Shown piece by piece: positions 8,408-16,630 of a stretch of DNA of 64,000 nt. The notes below the pieces were generated by a model. It saw only the letters and a list, made by a program, of their open reading frames with translations. It made no database searches and was not told where the DNA came from. Both the position numbers and the translations under genes were made by a program. Positions within the stretch are counted from its first letter, which is position 1; every line of letters starts with the position of its first letter. The stretch comes from Dehalococcoidia bacterium. GTDB taxonomy: Bacteria; Chloroflexota; Dehalococcoidia; E44-bin15. The stretch spans positions 181,101 to 245,100 of the forward strand of contig JBAZMV010000004.1 of NCBI GenBank assembly GCA_041649635.1, in the 5' to 3' direction.

Positions 8408-9970
8408 ATGAAGAATGTTATCGCCGTATTACTGACAGCCTTTATCGCTATCGGCTGCTGTGGCTGCAGCGCGCCTTACAGCGGGATACCGGCGCAACCG
8501 ATACCCAACGACGATTTCTACCCGCTTGTGACCGGGGATATGCTGTTTATCCGCAATATCGATTTTCCAGACGGCTACAGCAATCAACTCGATTATCTGG
8601 CTGTTCCCGATAGTCCGTTCCTGGCTCCGAACGGTAGGAGCAACATGCATAACGATGCCTACATGACCGATGCGTATGAGGTCGCCGGGCCTCTCGGCAT
8701 CGATGTCGAAGTCATTTCCATGTATCGAGGGTTGGCCGAGTGCGCCACGGTGACATTCGACAGCAAGGGGCGCATCTGGACGGTATGCGCCAACCTGAGC
8801 CTGCCCCAGCTTCTCCTGCTCGATGCTGATACCTTGAGCGAGCTGGCCGCCTACCCGCTGCCGCCGCGCTGGGAGCACTGGCAGGACGATCCGATAGGCC
8901 CGTACCAGGATACATCGGGAGGGGCTTACTTCTGCCTGGACGATCAAGATCGCGCCATCATCGGGACGAACAACCACAGCATTCAAATAATCGCCTATGA
9001 CGAGGGCAAGCATGCGTTCTATCAGGTGTGCGAATATGATCTCGGGAGCTATGTAGTGCCCAAGGATTTGCCGGCTCGGGACAAGGTCGGCGCGGCGCTC
9101 CCGGACTGGGACGGCCTGCTCTGGTTCGTGACGCGCTATGGTGTTGTCGGCACGATAGATATGGAGAGCGGCAGTATTCGTACCATCGAGCTTGAGGGAG
9201 AGGAGATACAAAACTCCTTCACAGTAGGCGAGGACGGCGTGTACATTATCTCGGATTACACCATGTATCGGTTCAGCGCCGATGCCGATGGATTACCCGT
9301 CGTCGACTGGAGTGTTGGATATGATCGCGGAACGCAGGTCAAGCTCGGCATGATCAACCAGGGTTCCGGCACAACACCGACGCTCATCGGCGACATGGTG
9401 GTCATAGCCGACAACGCTGATCCGAGGATGAATATTATATTTCTGAAGCGGTCAGACGGTTCGGAAGTATGCCGTATTCCGGTGTTCTCCGATAACGAGA
9501 GCTGCACGGAGAACTCGCTCATCGGGCTGGCGCGGGAAGGGCAGGACGGTATCGAATATTCCATTATCGTGGAGAACAACTACGGCTGGGAGAATATCTT
9601 CTCCGGCGTCGACGGGCGTTCTCCCGTAGGCGGCGTGGTGCGCGTCGATGCGTTGCCCGATGGCAGCGGCGGCTACGAATGCGTGGAGGTCTGGAGCAGC
9701 CCGGAGCGTTCGCCGACGTGCGTGCCCAAGATGTCGCTGGCTAGCGGGCTTATCTACCTGTACACCAAGGAGCCGCGCGACGACAGGCTGGACGCGTGGT
9801 ACTTCACCGCCGTGGATTTCGAGAGCGGCGAAACCGTTTTCAAGGTTCTGACGGGCACCGGCCTGGGATACAACAACAACTACGCGCCGATAACGCTGGG
9901 CCCGCAGGGCGGCACGGCTTACATCGGCACTTTGAACGGGCTGGTCTCGATTCGGGATGCCGCTGAATAG
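8408..9970 (+). CDS. Secreted lipoprotein, probable beta-propeller
   Basis: A 520-residue exported protein of unknown function. The N-terminus is a lipoprotein signal (MKNVIAVLLTAFIAIGCCGC) with candidate lipobox cysteines at residues 17, 18 and 20. The body has repeated strand-turn elements with conserved tails such as GRIWTVCANL, DRAIIGTN, GLLWFVTRYGVVGTID, GGVVRVDAL and GGTAYIGTLNGLVSI. These resemble the blades of PQQ-like or YVTN-like propellers. It follows glgP by 36 bases and may be co-transcribed, but no functional link is evident. I see no catalytic motif. Confidence 0.7.
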   Translation: MKNVIAVLLTAFIAIGCCGCSAPYSGIPAQPIPNDDFYPLVTGDMLFIRNIDFPDGYSNQLDYLAVPDSPFLAPNGRSNMHNDAYMTDAYEVAGPLGIDVEVISMYRGLAECATVTFDSKGRIWTVCANLSLPQLLLLDADTLSELAAYPLPPRWEHWQDDPIGPYQDTSGGAYFCLDDQDRAIIGTNNHSIQIIAYDEGKHAFYQVCEYDLGSYVVPKDLPARDKVGAALPDWDGLLWFVTRYGVVGTIDMESGSIRTIELEGEEIQNSFTVGEDGVYIISDYTMYRFSADADGLPVVDWSVGYDRGTQVKLGMINQGSGTTPTLIGDMVVIADNADPRMNIIFLKRSDGSEVCRIPVFSDNESCTENSLIGLAREGQDGIEYSIIVENNYGWENIFSGVDGRSPVGGVVRVDALPDGSGGYECVEVWSSPERSPTCVPKMSLASGLIYLYTKEPRDDRLDAWYFTAVDFESGETVFKVLTGTGLGYNNNYAPITLGPQGGTAYIGTLNGLVSIRDAAE

Positions 9971-10011
9971 AAGGTCGAGTTACCAGTGAGTTTTTTCTAT
10001 ATGGGGGCAAC

Positions 10012-10797
10012 GTGATTCTGGACAGGTTTTCTTTAGCGGGTAAGATGGCGATAGTGACCGGTGCCGGGAGGGGTATAGGTAAGGGAATTGCAATTGGATT
10101 TGCCGAGGCGGGGGCCGACTTGATTTGCGTTGACATCACATCCGACCAGGCGGAGGCTACGGCAGGCGAAGCGCGGAAGATTGGCCGTCGGGCGCTGGCT
10201 CTGGAATGCGATGTGCGGGAAGGCGAGCAGATCGAGAGTGTAGTGGCACGGGCGAAGAAGGAGTTCGGTCGTATTGACATCCTGGTGAATAACGTCGGCG
10301 GCAGTAACTTCAAGCCAGCCTTGAAGACCGGTCAACGCGCATGGGAGGCCATAATGCACCTGAACCTCACAGCTACCTTCCTTTTTAGTAAAGCGGTGGC
10401 GCCGGTTATGCTGGAACAGAAGTCGGGGGCGATCGTTAATATATCTACTCGCGATTCCGTTATCCCGTGTCCGGGTATGGCGGCCTACGGCGCGTCCAAG
10501 GCTGGTGTTAATTCCTTGACTTTGACGCTGGCCTGGGAACTGGCGCCGTATGTACGAGTGAACGCTATCCTGCCCGGCGCAGTGTGGACGGAGGGCAGCG
10601 GCCCGGTGCTGGATGCAGTGAAGGACAGGATAATAGCAGGAACTCCGATGAAACGCTTGGGAAAACCGGAGGATATAGCGCTGGCTGCTCTCTATCTGGC
10701 ATCTTCGGCATCGGACTGGGTGACAGGCAGGCTGTTCGAGATCGACGGCGGCATTGAGTTTGTCCATCTAACCGCTGGCGAGGTGTCGAATCAGTAG
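10012..10797 (+). CDS. Short-chain dehydrogenase/reductase (classical SDR)
   Basis: A 261-residue NAD(P)-dependent oxidoreductase. The cofactor motif TGAGRGIG is at residues ~17-24, NNVGG at ~92, the catalytic serine in NISTRDS at ~144 and the catalytic pair in YGASK at ~161-165. The C-terminus (SDWVTGRLFEIDGG) is typical of FabG-like SDRs. The GTG start at 10012 has a GGGGGC box just upstream. Substrate cannot be read from the sequence. It lies 96 bases before a PaaI-type thioesterase, and the two may act on related acyl-CoA intermediates. Confidence 0.88.
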   Translation: MILDRFSLAGKMAIVTGAGRGIGKGIAIGFAEAGADLICVDITSDQAEATAGEARKIGRRALALECDVREGEQIESVVARAKKEFGRIDILVNNVGGSNFKPALKTGQRAWEAIMHLNLTATFLFSKAVAPVMLEQKSGAIVNISTRDSVIPCPGMAAYGASKAGVNSLTLTLAWELAPYVRVNAILPGAVWTEGSGPVLDAVKDRIIAGTPMKRLGKPEDIALAALYLASSASDWVTGRLFEIDGGIEFVHLTAGEVSNQ

Positions 10798-10893
10798 CGG
10801 ATTGTATCCGACATGCGAATCCGGCGAAATTGCAGTCTGGAGAAGCGGCAACATCTTTAGATTCCATTTCAGCTATTATAGACGAGGTGTTTA

Positions 10894-11298
10894 ATGGCAG
10901 ATATTAATGAGATGCGCAAGAAGTTCGACGAATCGCCGTGCGCGACTCACCTCGGCATGAAGCTTGTCGAGCTGTCGAAGGGGTACGCCAGGGTCGGTAT
11001 GGAGCTTAAGAAGGAGCATCTGAACTGGGAGAACATGATACACGGCGGCATCGTGGCTACGGTTCTCGACCAGGCCTTCGGCTGCGCCTGCAATACACTC
11101 GATAATATCCATGTCGCAGTCCAGATGAACATCCATTTCATGAAGGCCCCGGCAGTCGGCGAGACGATATACGCCGAGTCGAAAGTCCTGCACGCGGGCA
11201 AGCGCATGGGGACATCGGAGATGAAGGTCTGCGATTCGAAAGGCGTTGAGATCGCGCGGGCGACCGGCACAACGGTGTGCATCGGGCCTCGCACATAG
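10894..11298 (+). CDS. PaaI-type hotdog thioesterase
   Basis: A 134-residue single-domain hotdog protein that should hydrolyse acyl-CoA thioesters. The helix-capping motif HGGIVATVLDQAFGCA (~50-65) is the PaaI/YbgC-class signature, with the aspartate in the expected catalytic position. The beta strand VAVQMNIHFMKAPAVGE follows. Length and content are normal for the family. A strong intrinsic terminator follows about 30 bases after the stop. Confidence 0.87.
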   Translation: MADINEMRKKFDESPCATHLGMKLVELSKGYARVGMELKKEHLNWENMIHGGIVATVLDQAFGCACNTLDNIHVAVQMNIHFMKAPAVGETIYAESKVLHAGKRMGTSEMKVCDSKGVEIARATGTTVCIGPRT

Positions 11299-11310
11299 GT
11301 CGATAAAGCT

Positions 11311-11416
11311 ATATCAACCCCCTGTTATCCCCCAATCTTGGGGGATTTTTATTTTGTGATAGGGGACACCCCTAAAACCCCGGCAGGAGAAAACTCTCCT
11401 GCACCTCTTATCGAAC
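11311..11416. repeat. Interspersed palindromic repeat, family A, copy 1
   Basis: The block runs TATCAACCCCCTG, then ATCCCCCA...TGGGGGAT, then GATAGGGGACACCCCTAA, ACCCCG, a hairpin arm pair CAGGAGA...TCTCCTG and finally ACCTCTT. The same order occurs at 56820-56920 in the same orientation, and a shorter version at 19385-19430. Variation falls mainly in the hairpin loops while the linker sequences are kept, as expected of a structured extragenic repeat. Confidence 0.8.
11327..11355 (+). terminator. Intrinsic terminator after the thioesterase gene
   Basis: ATCCCCCAA and TTGGGGGAT form an inverted repeat, followed directly by TTTTTATTTT. This is a textbook rho-independent terminator for the upstream plus-strand gene. 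It is also the left part of an interspersed repeat found again near 56.8 kb. Confidence 0.8.
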
Positions 11417-11500
11417 GCCCCCTCGGCTGTATCGCTTCCCCCTCTTTAATCAAAGAGGGGGACAAGGGGGAGTTCGAAACATTCATATTTCGGTAATCGT

Positions 11501-11554
11501 GTAGGGGCGAATGGCCATTCGCCCGCAGCGGGCAGACACGCGGGTCTGCCCCTA
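11501..11554. repeat. GTAGGGGC...GCCCCTAC palindromic repeat (family B)
   Basis: The segment begins GTAGGGGCGAATGGCCATTC and ends GGGTCTGCCCCTAC, with internal palindromes (GAATGGCCATTC; GGGCAGAC/GTCTGCCC). Other members of the family lie near 19319, 19359, 23296 and 29207, all between genes. Confidence 0.75.
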
Positions 11555-11555
11555 C

Positions 11556-11813
11556 TCAGAGGTTTTGATTCTTCTTTTTCTTTCCCTCGGATACGCCTAT
11601 GAAAAACAGGATTATTCCAACGATAGCCAAGACAACACAGAGTGGTGACGCAATAAGACACCACGTCATTCCTTCATAATTATCGTCCATAGCTAAAGAA
11701 TACGAAAAGAAGAAAAACAAATAGGCGGCTATAGAACCAACAAAGAACAGAATGATACCGATAACTTTCTTTCTATCTCCTGGATGAGTACCCCTCTCTG
11801 GTTTGTTCGCCAT
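11556..11813 (-). CDS. Small two-TM membrane protein
   Basis: An 85-residue protein of unknown function with two hydrophobic segments (about 17-38 and 52-73), a short polar N-terminus and a lysine-rich tail (EGKKKKNQ). Its start codon shares one base with the stop of the similarly built 82-residue protein upstream (TAATG), so the two are probably translated together. No catalytic motif is visible. The codon use is more AT-rich than that of neighbouring housekeeping genes. Confidence 0.65.
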   Translation of the reverse strand: MANKPERGTHPGDRKKVIGIILFFVGSIAAYLFFFFSYSLAMDDNYEGMTWCLIASPLCVVLAIVGIILFFIGVSEGKKKKNQNL

Positions 11814-12061
11814 TACCTGTCCTCTTTGGGAGTTCCCTCTTCCAGGCTCTTCTGCTTCTTGGCTTGGTTTCTGCCTTTATAGTACATAGTTGATCCTATT
11901 AATACCAACGGCAAGCTTATCCAGAATACAGCGCCTGCAATCACAGCCAAAGGTAAATAGTCTGGGTTGCTATCAGAAGGTATACATACAAATATTGCAC
12001 CGACAAAGAAGAAAATGCCTACTATCCCTATCCAAAATATAACTTTACCAGCGGTTTTCAT
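11813..12061 (-). CDS. Small two-TM membrane protein
   Basis: An 82-residue protein of unknown function with hydrophobic segments at about 7-27 and 37-62 and a charged C-terminus (KGRNQAKKQKSLEEG). It is the first gene of a two-gene minus-strand unit with the 85-residue protein at 11556-11813; the two share topology and basic tails and may form one complex. It is transcribed divergently from aroF. Confidence 0.65.
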   Translation of the reverse strand: MKTAGKVIFWIGIVGIFFFVGAIFVCIPSDSNPDYLPLAVIAGAVFWISLPLVLIGSTMYYKGRNQAKKQKSLEEGTPKEDR

Positions 12062-12133
12062 ATTGCCTTCGCCTGTAGTATTTGCTAATCCTAAACTAGG
12101 AGTTATCGCATGTCAACAATATCGTCGGGAGGT

Positions 12134-12161
12134 ATTGCACACCTGTTATTCAGCGTATAAT
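12134..12161 (+). promoter_or_regulatory. Possible promoter of aroF
   Basis: A perfect TATAAT at 12156-12161 follows ATTGCA/TTGCAC at 12134-12140 with 15-16 bases of spacing, slightly short. It lies 31 bases before the aroF start. Confidence 0.4.
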
Positions 12162-12192
12162 ATATTCATATTTAGAAAGGGAGTGAGCACGC

Positions 12193-13209
12193 ATGATCGT
12201 TGAGATGAAAAGAGGGGCTTCGCAGCAGGAAGTAGATCAGGTTGTTGAGAGGGCTCGCTCCTTTGGCTTTGACGTGCAGTTGAACCTGGGCACTGAGAAG
12301 GTGGTCGTCGCGGTTCTGGGCAGCGACACGGGCAAGGTGCAGACTGATGTCTTCGCCGTGCTGCCCGGCGTGCAGAGCGTTACCCGCGTCATGAAGCCGT
12401 ACAAGCTGGTCTCGCGGGAGTTCCATCCCCGTCCCAGCAAGGTGAACGTGTCCGGGGTCGAGATAGGCGGCCAGCGCATAGTGGTCATGGCCGGGCCCTG
12501 CGCCGTGGAGAGCGAGTCGCTGCTGATACAGATTGCGGCGGCCGTGCAGGAGTGCGGCGGCCTCATCATGCGCGGAGGTGCCTTCAAGCCGCGCACCTCG
12601 CCGTTCAGCTTCCAGGGCCTGGGTGAAGAGGCACTCGAAATGCTTACCAAAGTCAAGCGTGAATTCGGCCTGCCCATCATAAGCGAGATCGTCGATGCGC
12701 ATGATATAGAGCTCATGGTGAAGCATGTCGATATCATACAGGTCGGCGCTCGCAATATGCAGAACTTCTCGTTGCTCAAGGAGTTGAGCAAGCTGAAGCA
12801 CCCCGTTCTGCTCAAGAGGGGTCTTTCCGCTACCGTTACCGAGTGGCTCACCGCCGCCGATTACCTCATGGCTGGCGGCAACCGCCGCGTGATACTGTGC
12901 GAGCGCGGCATCCGCACCTTCGAGGACAGCATACGGTTCTCCATGGACATCAGTTCGATACCGGTGGTAAAGAAGGCAAGCCACCTTCCAATAGTCGTCG
13001 ACCCCAGCCACGCCGCTGGCCATTCGGCCTACGTGCCCAGTATCGCTAAAGCCGCCATCGCCGCCGGGGCCGACGGCCTGCTTATCGAAGTGCACCCCGA
13101 TCCGGCGCAGGCGCTGGTCGATGGTTTGCAATCGCTCAACATACCGTCATTCAAGAAGCTGATGTCCGAGCTAAAGCCGATCGCCGAGGCGGTTGGACGT
13201 TCCATGTAG
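12193..13209 (+). CDS. aroF: 3-deoxy-7-phosphoheptulonate synthase (type I-beta, with N-terminal ferredoxin-like domain)
   Basis: DAHP synthase condenses phosphoenolpyruvate and erythrose-4-phosphate, the first step of the shikimate pathway. The 338-residue protein has a ~70-residue ferredoxin-like N-domain (MIVEMKRGASQQEVDQV...), a regulatory module in this subclass. The barrel shows AGPCAVES (~97), FKPRTSPFSFQG (~135), QVGARNMQNFSLL (~182), KRGLSATVTEW (~206), CERGIRTFE (~234) and DPSHAAGHS (~267). The start has AGGGAG upstream. With the prephenate dehydratase at 48276 it shows that this organism makes aromatic amino acids. Confidence 0.96.
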   Translation: MIVEMKRGASQQEVDQVVERARSFGFDVQLNLGTEKVVVAVLGSDTGKVQTDVFAVLPGVQSVTRVMKPYKLVSREFHPRPSKVNVSGVEIGGQRIVVMAGPCAVESESLLIQIAAAVQECGGLIMRGGAFKPRTSPFSFQGLGEEALEMLTKVKREFGLPIISEIVDAHDIELMVKHVDIIQVGARNMQNFSLLKELSKLKHPVLLKRGLSATVTEWLTAADYLMAGGNRRVILCERGIRTFEDSIRFSMDISSIPVVKKASHLPIVVDPSHAAGHSAYVPSIAKAAIAAGADGLLIEVHPDPAQALVDGLQSLNIPSFKKLMSELKPIAEAVGRSM

Positions 13210-13258
13210 ATAGTGGTAAAATAGCGCAGGCGAATCGTAGAGAGGAGGCGTAAAGTCG

Positions 13259-13477
13259 ATGGTAAAAAGCGTAACTGTCGAACTTGATGTCGAGTTACTT
13301 GAGGCGCTGCAGAAGAAGGCAGCGAGTACATCGTGTTCTCTCTCTCAACTGGTGAACATGGCTGTAAGGGAATTCATCGTCGATGACGAGGAACTGGCTG
13401 CGGTAGGTGAGGGGCAGCCCGAGCCGGTGATCAGCTACAGCGAGGCGTTGCAGGAGCTGTCCTCTCCAACCAATTAG
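13259..13477 (+). CDS. RHH-type antitoxin-like protein without a partner toxin
   Basis: A 72-residue ribbon-helix-helix protein. The N-terminal strand KSVTVELDVELLEAL and helices ending in SLSQLVNMAVREFI match CopG/MetJ-type DNA-binding folds. The C-terminal tail EPVISYSEALQEL closely parallels EPLISYSDMVKRL of the antitoxin at 13638, so the two are paralogues. No toxin ORF follows; 160 bases with a probable terminator separate it from the complete toxin-antitoxin pair. It may be an orphan antitoxin that cross-regulates the neighbouring operon or neutralises its toxin. Confidence 0.7.
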   Translation: MVKSVTVELDVELLEALQKKAASTSCSLSQLVNMAVREFIVDDEELAAVGEGQPEPVISYSEALQELSSPTN

Positions 13478-13511
13478 GTTGCTGGATCGCAAGCGATTTT
13501 GTATGAAATAC

Positions 13512-13534
13512 ACCCCGTGAAAAGGGGCCTTTTG
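13512..13534 (+). terminator. Likely terminator after the orphan antitoxin gene
   Basis: CCCC-GTGAAAA-GGGG followed by CCTTTT. The stem is short but correctly placed between two separately promoted units. Confidence 0.4.
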
Positions 13535-13582
13535 TGACTATCTCCCCAAAACTTTTCCTTCTCTTTAACTCCCGATGTCACC

Positions 13583-13611
13583 TTGACGTTTTGACGTTAA
13601 AACGTTATAAT
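13583..13611 (+). promoter_or_regulatory. Promoter with embedded palindromic operator of the RHH-RelE operon
   Basis: TTGACG (13583-13588), a 17-base spacer and TATAAT (13606-13611) form a near-consensus sigma-70 promoter. The inverted repeat ACGTTTT (13586-13592) / AAAACGT (13599-13605) runs from within the -35 box to the base before the -10 box. That is the expected place for an autorepressor operator bound by the RHH antitoxin. Confidence 0.8.
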
Positions 13612-13637
13612 GTCGCCGATAGCATGGGGGTGAATTT

Positions 13638-13871
13638 ATGACATCAACTATGAAACGGTCGACAATTTATCTTGATCCCGATTTGCACAAGGCATTGCGG
13701 TTAAAGTCGGTGGAGACCTCCCGCTCCATATCCGACCTTGTTAACGAAGCGGTGCGAGTGACCCTTGTCGAGGATGCCGAGGACCTGTCGGCCTTCGATG
13801 AAAGGGTAAAAGAGCCTTTGATCAGCTACAGCGATATGGTGAAAAGGCTGAAGGAAGATGGCCGCATATAA
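13638..13871 (+). CDS. RHH-family antitoxin of a RelE/ParE-type pair
   Basis: A 77-residue antitoxin. Residues 5-45 form a ribbon-helix-helix fold (KRSTIYLDPDLHKALRLKS, then SISDLVNEAVRVTL). The acidic C-terminal part (EDAEDLSAFDERVKEPLISYS) should wrap the toxin. The start has GGGGGTG five bases upstream. The reading frame overlaps the toxin gene by 14 bases, the usual coupling of antitoxin and toxin. The operator is described at 13583-13611. Confidence 0.88.
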   Translation: MTSTMKRSTIYLDPDLHKALRLKSVETSRSISDLVNEAVRVTLVEDAEDLSAFDERVKEPLISYSDMVKRLKEDGRI

Positions 13872-14115
13872 GGTCTTCTTTCGTAAATCCGTCCGCAAGG
13901 ATTTCGAGTCAATACCAAAGAAGGACTTGCAGAGGATCCTCAAGCGCATCGAGAAGCTCGGTGATGATCCGCGGCCGCACGGCTGCGAGAAACTGGCGGA
14001 TAAAGACCGGTATCGGCTGCGTCAGGGGACATATCGTATCGTTTACTCGATCCAGGATGACGAGATCACTATCTGGGTAGTGAAGGTCAACCATAGAAAA
14101 GATGTCTACAGATAA
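13858..14115 (+). CDS. RelE/ParE-superfamily toxin
   Basis: An 85-residue toxin with the RelE fold pattern: YKVFFRKSVRKDFESIP, helical KRIEKLGDDPRPHGCEKL, then the C-terminal strands YRLRQGTYRIVYSI and VVKVNHRKDVYR. The conserved arginines and the terminal HRKDVY are typical of mRNA-cleaving RelE-type members. ParE-like gyrase inhibitors share this fold, so the target is not certain. It is intact and full length. The aminotransferase gene begins only 18 bases downstream. Confidence 0.87.
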   Translation: MAAYKVFFRKSVRKDFESIPKKDLQRILKRIEKLGDDPRPHGCEKLADKDRYRLRQGTYRIVYSIQDDEITIWVVKVNHRKDVYR

Positions 14116-14133
14116 TAGATTAGGAGTGTCATC

Positions 14134-15321
14134 GTGGCTATCTCCAAAAAACTCAAGAAGCAGATGTCCGAGGGCGGGTGGATCAGGAAGATGTTCGAGG
14201 AGGGGATCGCCCTCAAGAAGAAATACGGCGAGGAGAACGTATTCGATTTCTCGCTGGGCAACCCCATCATCGAGCCGCCGCCGCAGTTCCACAAAGAGCT
14301 GCGCAGGTGGGCCGATAAGCCCCTCGCAGGAATGCACCGCTACATGCCCAACGCCGGCTACCCGGAGACGCGCGCCTCGGTGGCCAAATATCTCGCCTCG
14401 CAGACCGGGCTTCAATTCTCGTCGACCGACGTCATCATGACGTGCGGCGCCGCGGGCGGCCTCAACGTGGCGCTGAAAACCATCGCCGAGGCGGGCGATG
14501 AGGTTATCATCTTCGCTCCGTACTTCGTCGAGTACGTTTACTATATCGACAACGTGCAGGGCGTGCCCGTGATCGTTCCCACCGATAGCCGCTTCATTCC
14601 CGACCTCAAGGCGCTGGAGAAGAGCATCACGAAGAAAACCAAGGCCGTCATCATTAATTCGCCCAACAACCCCACGGGTGCGGTCTACGGCGGCGAGGTG
14701 CTCAAAGGCATCGGCGAGGTGCTGCGCAAGAAGGAAGCGGCGCTCGGCACGGAGATCTATCTCATCAGCGACGATATCTACCGCCGCCTGACGTACGACG
14801 GCGCGGACGGCCCGTATGTGTTCCCGTACCATCCGCGGTCGCTGGTGGTCACATCCTACTCCAAGGACCTGGCGCTGCCGGGCGAGCGCATCGGCTATAT
14901 CGCGGTAAACCCCGCTTGCGACGGGAGGGATGAACTAGTTGGCGGGATGGTGTTCTGCAACCGCGTGCTGGGCTTTGTGAACGCGCCTGCGCTGATGCAG
15001 AACGTAGTGCGCGACCTGCAGGAAACCACTGTCGATATCGGCGAATATGTGAAGAAGCGCGATATGCTGTATAACGGCCTGACGAAGATGGGATACTCCA
15101 TAGTGAAGCCACAGGGCGCGTTCTACATCTTTCCCAAATCTCCGGTTGAGGATGAGATGAAGTTTATCGACGCTCTGCTCAAGCAGAACGTGCTTGTTGT
15201 GCCGGGACGCGGCTTCGGCGCACCGGGTTACTTCCGCATTTCCTATTGCGTGGATGACCGCGTTATCGAGGGGGCTCTGCCGCGGTTCAAGAAGGCGGCG
15301 GAGGAGTTTGGGTTGGGGTAG
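14134..15321 (+). CDS. PLP-dependent class I/II aminotransferase
   Basis: A 395-residue fold-type I aminotransferase. Landmarks: FSLGNPIIEPP (~38), GAAGGLNVALKTI (~109), NSPNNPTGAVY (~171), DDIYRRLTYDG (~210), the pyridoxal-phosphate lysine in SYSKDLALPGERIGY (~238-252) and a C-terminal RISYCVDD containing the substrate carboxylate arginine. It starts with GTG 18 bases after the toxin gene. It could feed 2-oxo acids to the IorAB system at 20.8-23.2 kb, but the substrate is not defined by sequence. Confidence 0.9.
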   Translation: MAISKKLKKQMSEGGWIRKMFEEGIALKKKYGEENVFDFSLGNPIIEPPPQFHKELRRWADKPLAGMHRYMPNAGYPETRASVAKYLASQTGLQFSSTDVIMTCGAAGGLNVALKTIAEAGDEVIIFAPYFVEYVYYIDNVQGVPVIVPTDSRFIPDLKALEKSITKKTKAVIINSPNNPTGAVYGGEVLKGIGEVLRKKEAALGTEIYLISDDIYRRLTYDGADGPYVFPYHPRSLVVTSYSKDLALPGERIGYIAVNPACDGRDELVGGMVFCNRVLGFVNAPALMQNVVRDLQETTVDIGEYVKKRDMLYNGLTKMGYSIVKPQGAFYIFPKSPVEDEMKFIDALLKQNVLVVPGRGFGAPGYFRISYCVDDRVIEGALPRFKKAAEEFGLG

Positions 15322-15343
15322 TGGGGTGATTGGGTTGCACATT

Positions 15344-16630
15344 CTATTCTAATAAAGAACGCTGTGATTTAAGCCCATATCTTATAGGCTTGGTGTGTTT
15401 TTCCATTATACCCTCATTTACTAATCTCTGAAGCCACTGTTTCGCTTGACTTTTCGATACCTGCAAAGCAGTTGCCAATTGACTATCGGTCATGGGCATT
15501 TTCATTTTTATTACCAAGTCCCGTACCTTCGCAAATAGTTCATCGGCAGGTATCAATGGTGATTCTACAGATAGGGAGGTGGGGGGATTATTAACGGGAG
15601 ATAAAATTTGTGATGCTTCATAGGAATTGGACTCCTCTTGAATTGAAAAACGGAGTTCACTTTGAAGGGAATCATGATTTCTAAAACTCGTCTTAGTCAA
15701 TAGTAGTTCTGCTAAAGCCTCCGGCGTGTCAGGATTTGGCCAAGGCAATGCTCCCATACTTTGGAGGGCCTCCAGTCCCCGCCCAACTTTTCCATTTGAG
15801 CGAACGTAGATGGGGACGAGTCGGCGTTTTTGAAGTTGCTCGATCGCACCAGCCCAAGTACCACCTTGCTTGTACTCTGCACTGACAACAAGCGCGGCAT
15901 CCGCGAGTGCGTAGATCAGCTTGTTGCGCTGCATAGCATGTCCTACATTGAACCCAGCTATAGGATCATAAGGCGATATTAGCACCAGTTGTCCATCCAT
16001 CAAGAGGTCCCGGTTTTCGCGATTCAGGGCTGCTTGTTCCAAGCTGTCGGCCAATATCCCCACCACCTTGCCGGTACCTTCCAGAGCGCCGCGCATGGCG
16101 GCTTTATCAATTCCGCGGGCTCCTCCCGAGATAAGGGTACGTCTCGCTTTGGCAACAAGCTGTCCGATGCCTTCGGTATATTCGACCAGGGTATCATCTA
16201 CATATCGTGAACCAACTACAGCTAATCCGCCTGTTTCAAGAATCGTCGCTTCTCCACAGCCGTAAAGAATAGGCGGCGCATCGTCTTTAAGGCGCGTCTT
16301 CAATTGCCTCGGATACTCGGCATCGGTGTGGCTCATTACCCATATTGCCCGTGTTTGCCAGTGCTCTATTACTTGGCTCAGGAGGAAACCGCGGTCCAGC
16401 AGTCGTTTGAGACGGTTGCTGTCAACAAGATGTTGACATTCTTTTAGCAATTCTTGCGAATCGGGGGTAAGCAGATCAGCCGGCTGCTGTTGCTTTTCTA
16501 TCAGGAGCCGCTCCAGCCGATTGTATTCGCCCAGTGACAATAAATCGGGGGAAGGTTCACCACGCCCCGCAAGTAGCGGTGCTGTCAATAGCAAGATTGC
16601 TTGTGTGTTGGGGAGAATTGAGATCCTCAT
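15344..16630 (-). CDS. DprA/Smf-family protein, second gene of a RecQ-PRTase unit
   Basis: A 428-residue protein with a central DprA Rossmann domain (GLAVVGSRYVDD, LISGGARGIDKAAMRGAL, GKVVGILAD, NVGHAMQRNKLIYALADA, KQGGTWAGAIEQL) and a C-terminal winged helix (MTDSQLATALQVSKSQAKQW...EGIMEKH). The true start is the ATG at 16630, which overlaps the helicase stop as ATGA; longer forms would lie inside the helicase gene. Classical DprA loads RecA on transforming DNA. DprA proteins paired with phosphoribosyltransferases have instead been described in anti-phage or toxin-antitoxin units (ShosTA), and the tight coupling here favours that role. Confidence 0.88.
   Translation of the reverse strand: MRISILPNTQAILLLTAPLLAGRGEPSPDLLSLGEYNRLERLLIEKQQQPADLLTPDSQELLKECQHLVDSNRLKRLLDRGFLLSQVIEHWQTRAIWVMSHTDAEYPRQLKTRLKDDAPPILYGCGEATILETGGLAVVGSRYVDDTLVEYTEGIGQLVAKARRTLISGGARGIDKAAMRGALEGTGKVVGILADSLEQAALNRENRDLLMDGQLVLISPYDPIAGFNVGHAMQRNKLIYALADAALVVSAEYKQGGTWAGAIEQLQKRRLVPIYVRSNGKVGRGLEALQSMGALPWPNPDTPEALAELLLTKTSFRNHDSLQSELRFSIQEESNSYEASQILSPVNNPPTSLSVESPLIPADELFAKVRDLVIKMKMPMTDSQLATALQVSKSQAKQWLQRLVNEGIMEKHTKPIRYGLKSQRSLLE

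Noticed and set aside
11311..11554. CRISPR-like array from clustered repeats
   Set aside because: The repeats are palindromic, unequal in length and not regularly spaced; no cas genes are present.
12172..13131. Long antisense open frame (319 codons) over aroF
   Set aside because: It is the mirror of a fully conserved DAHP synthase and has low-complexity, His/Leu/Ala-rich composition typical of antisense frames in GC-rich genes.
13909..14832. Long minus-strand frame over the RelE and aminotransferase genes
   Set aside because: It overlaps two clearly assigned genes and shows no domain or ribosome site.
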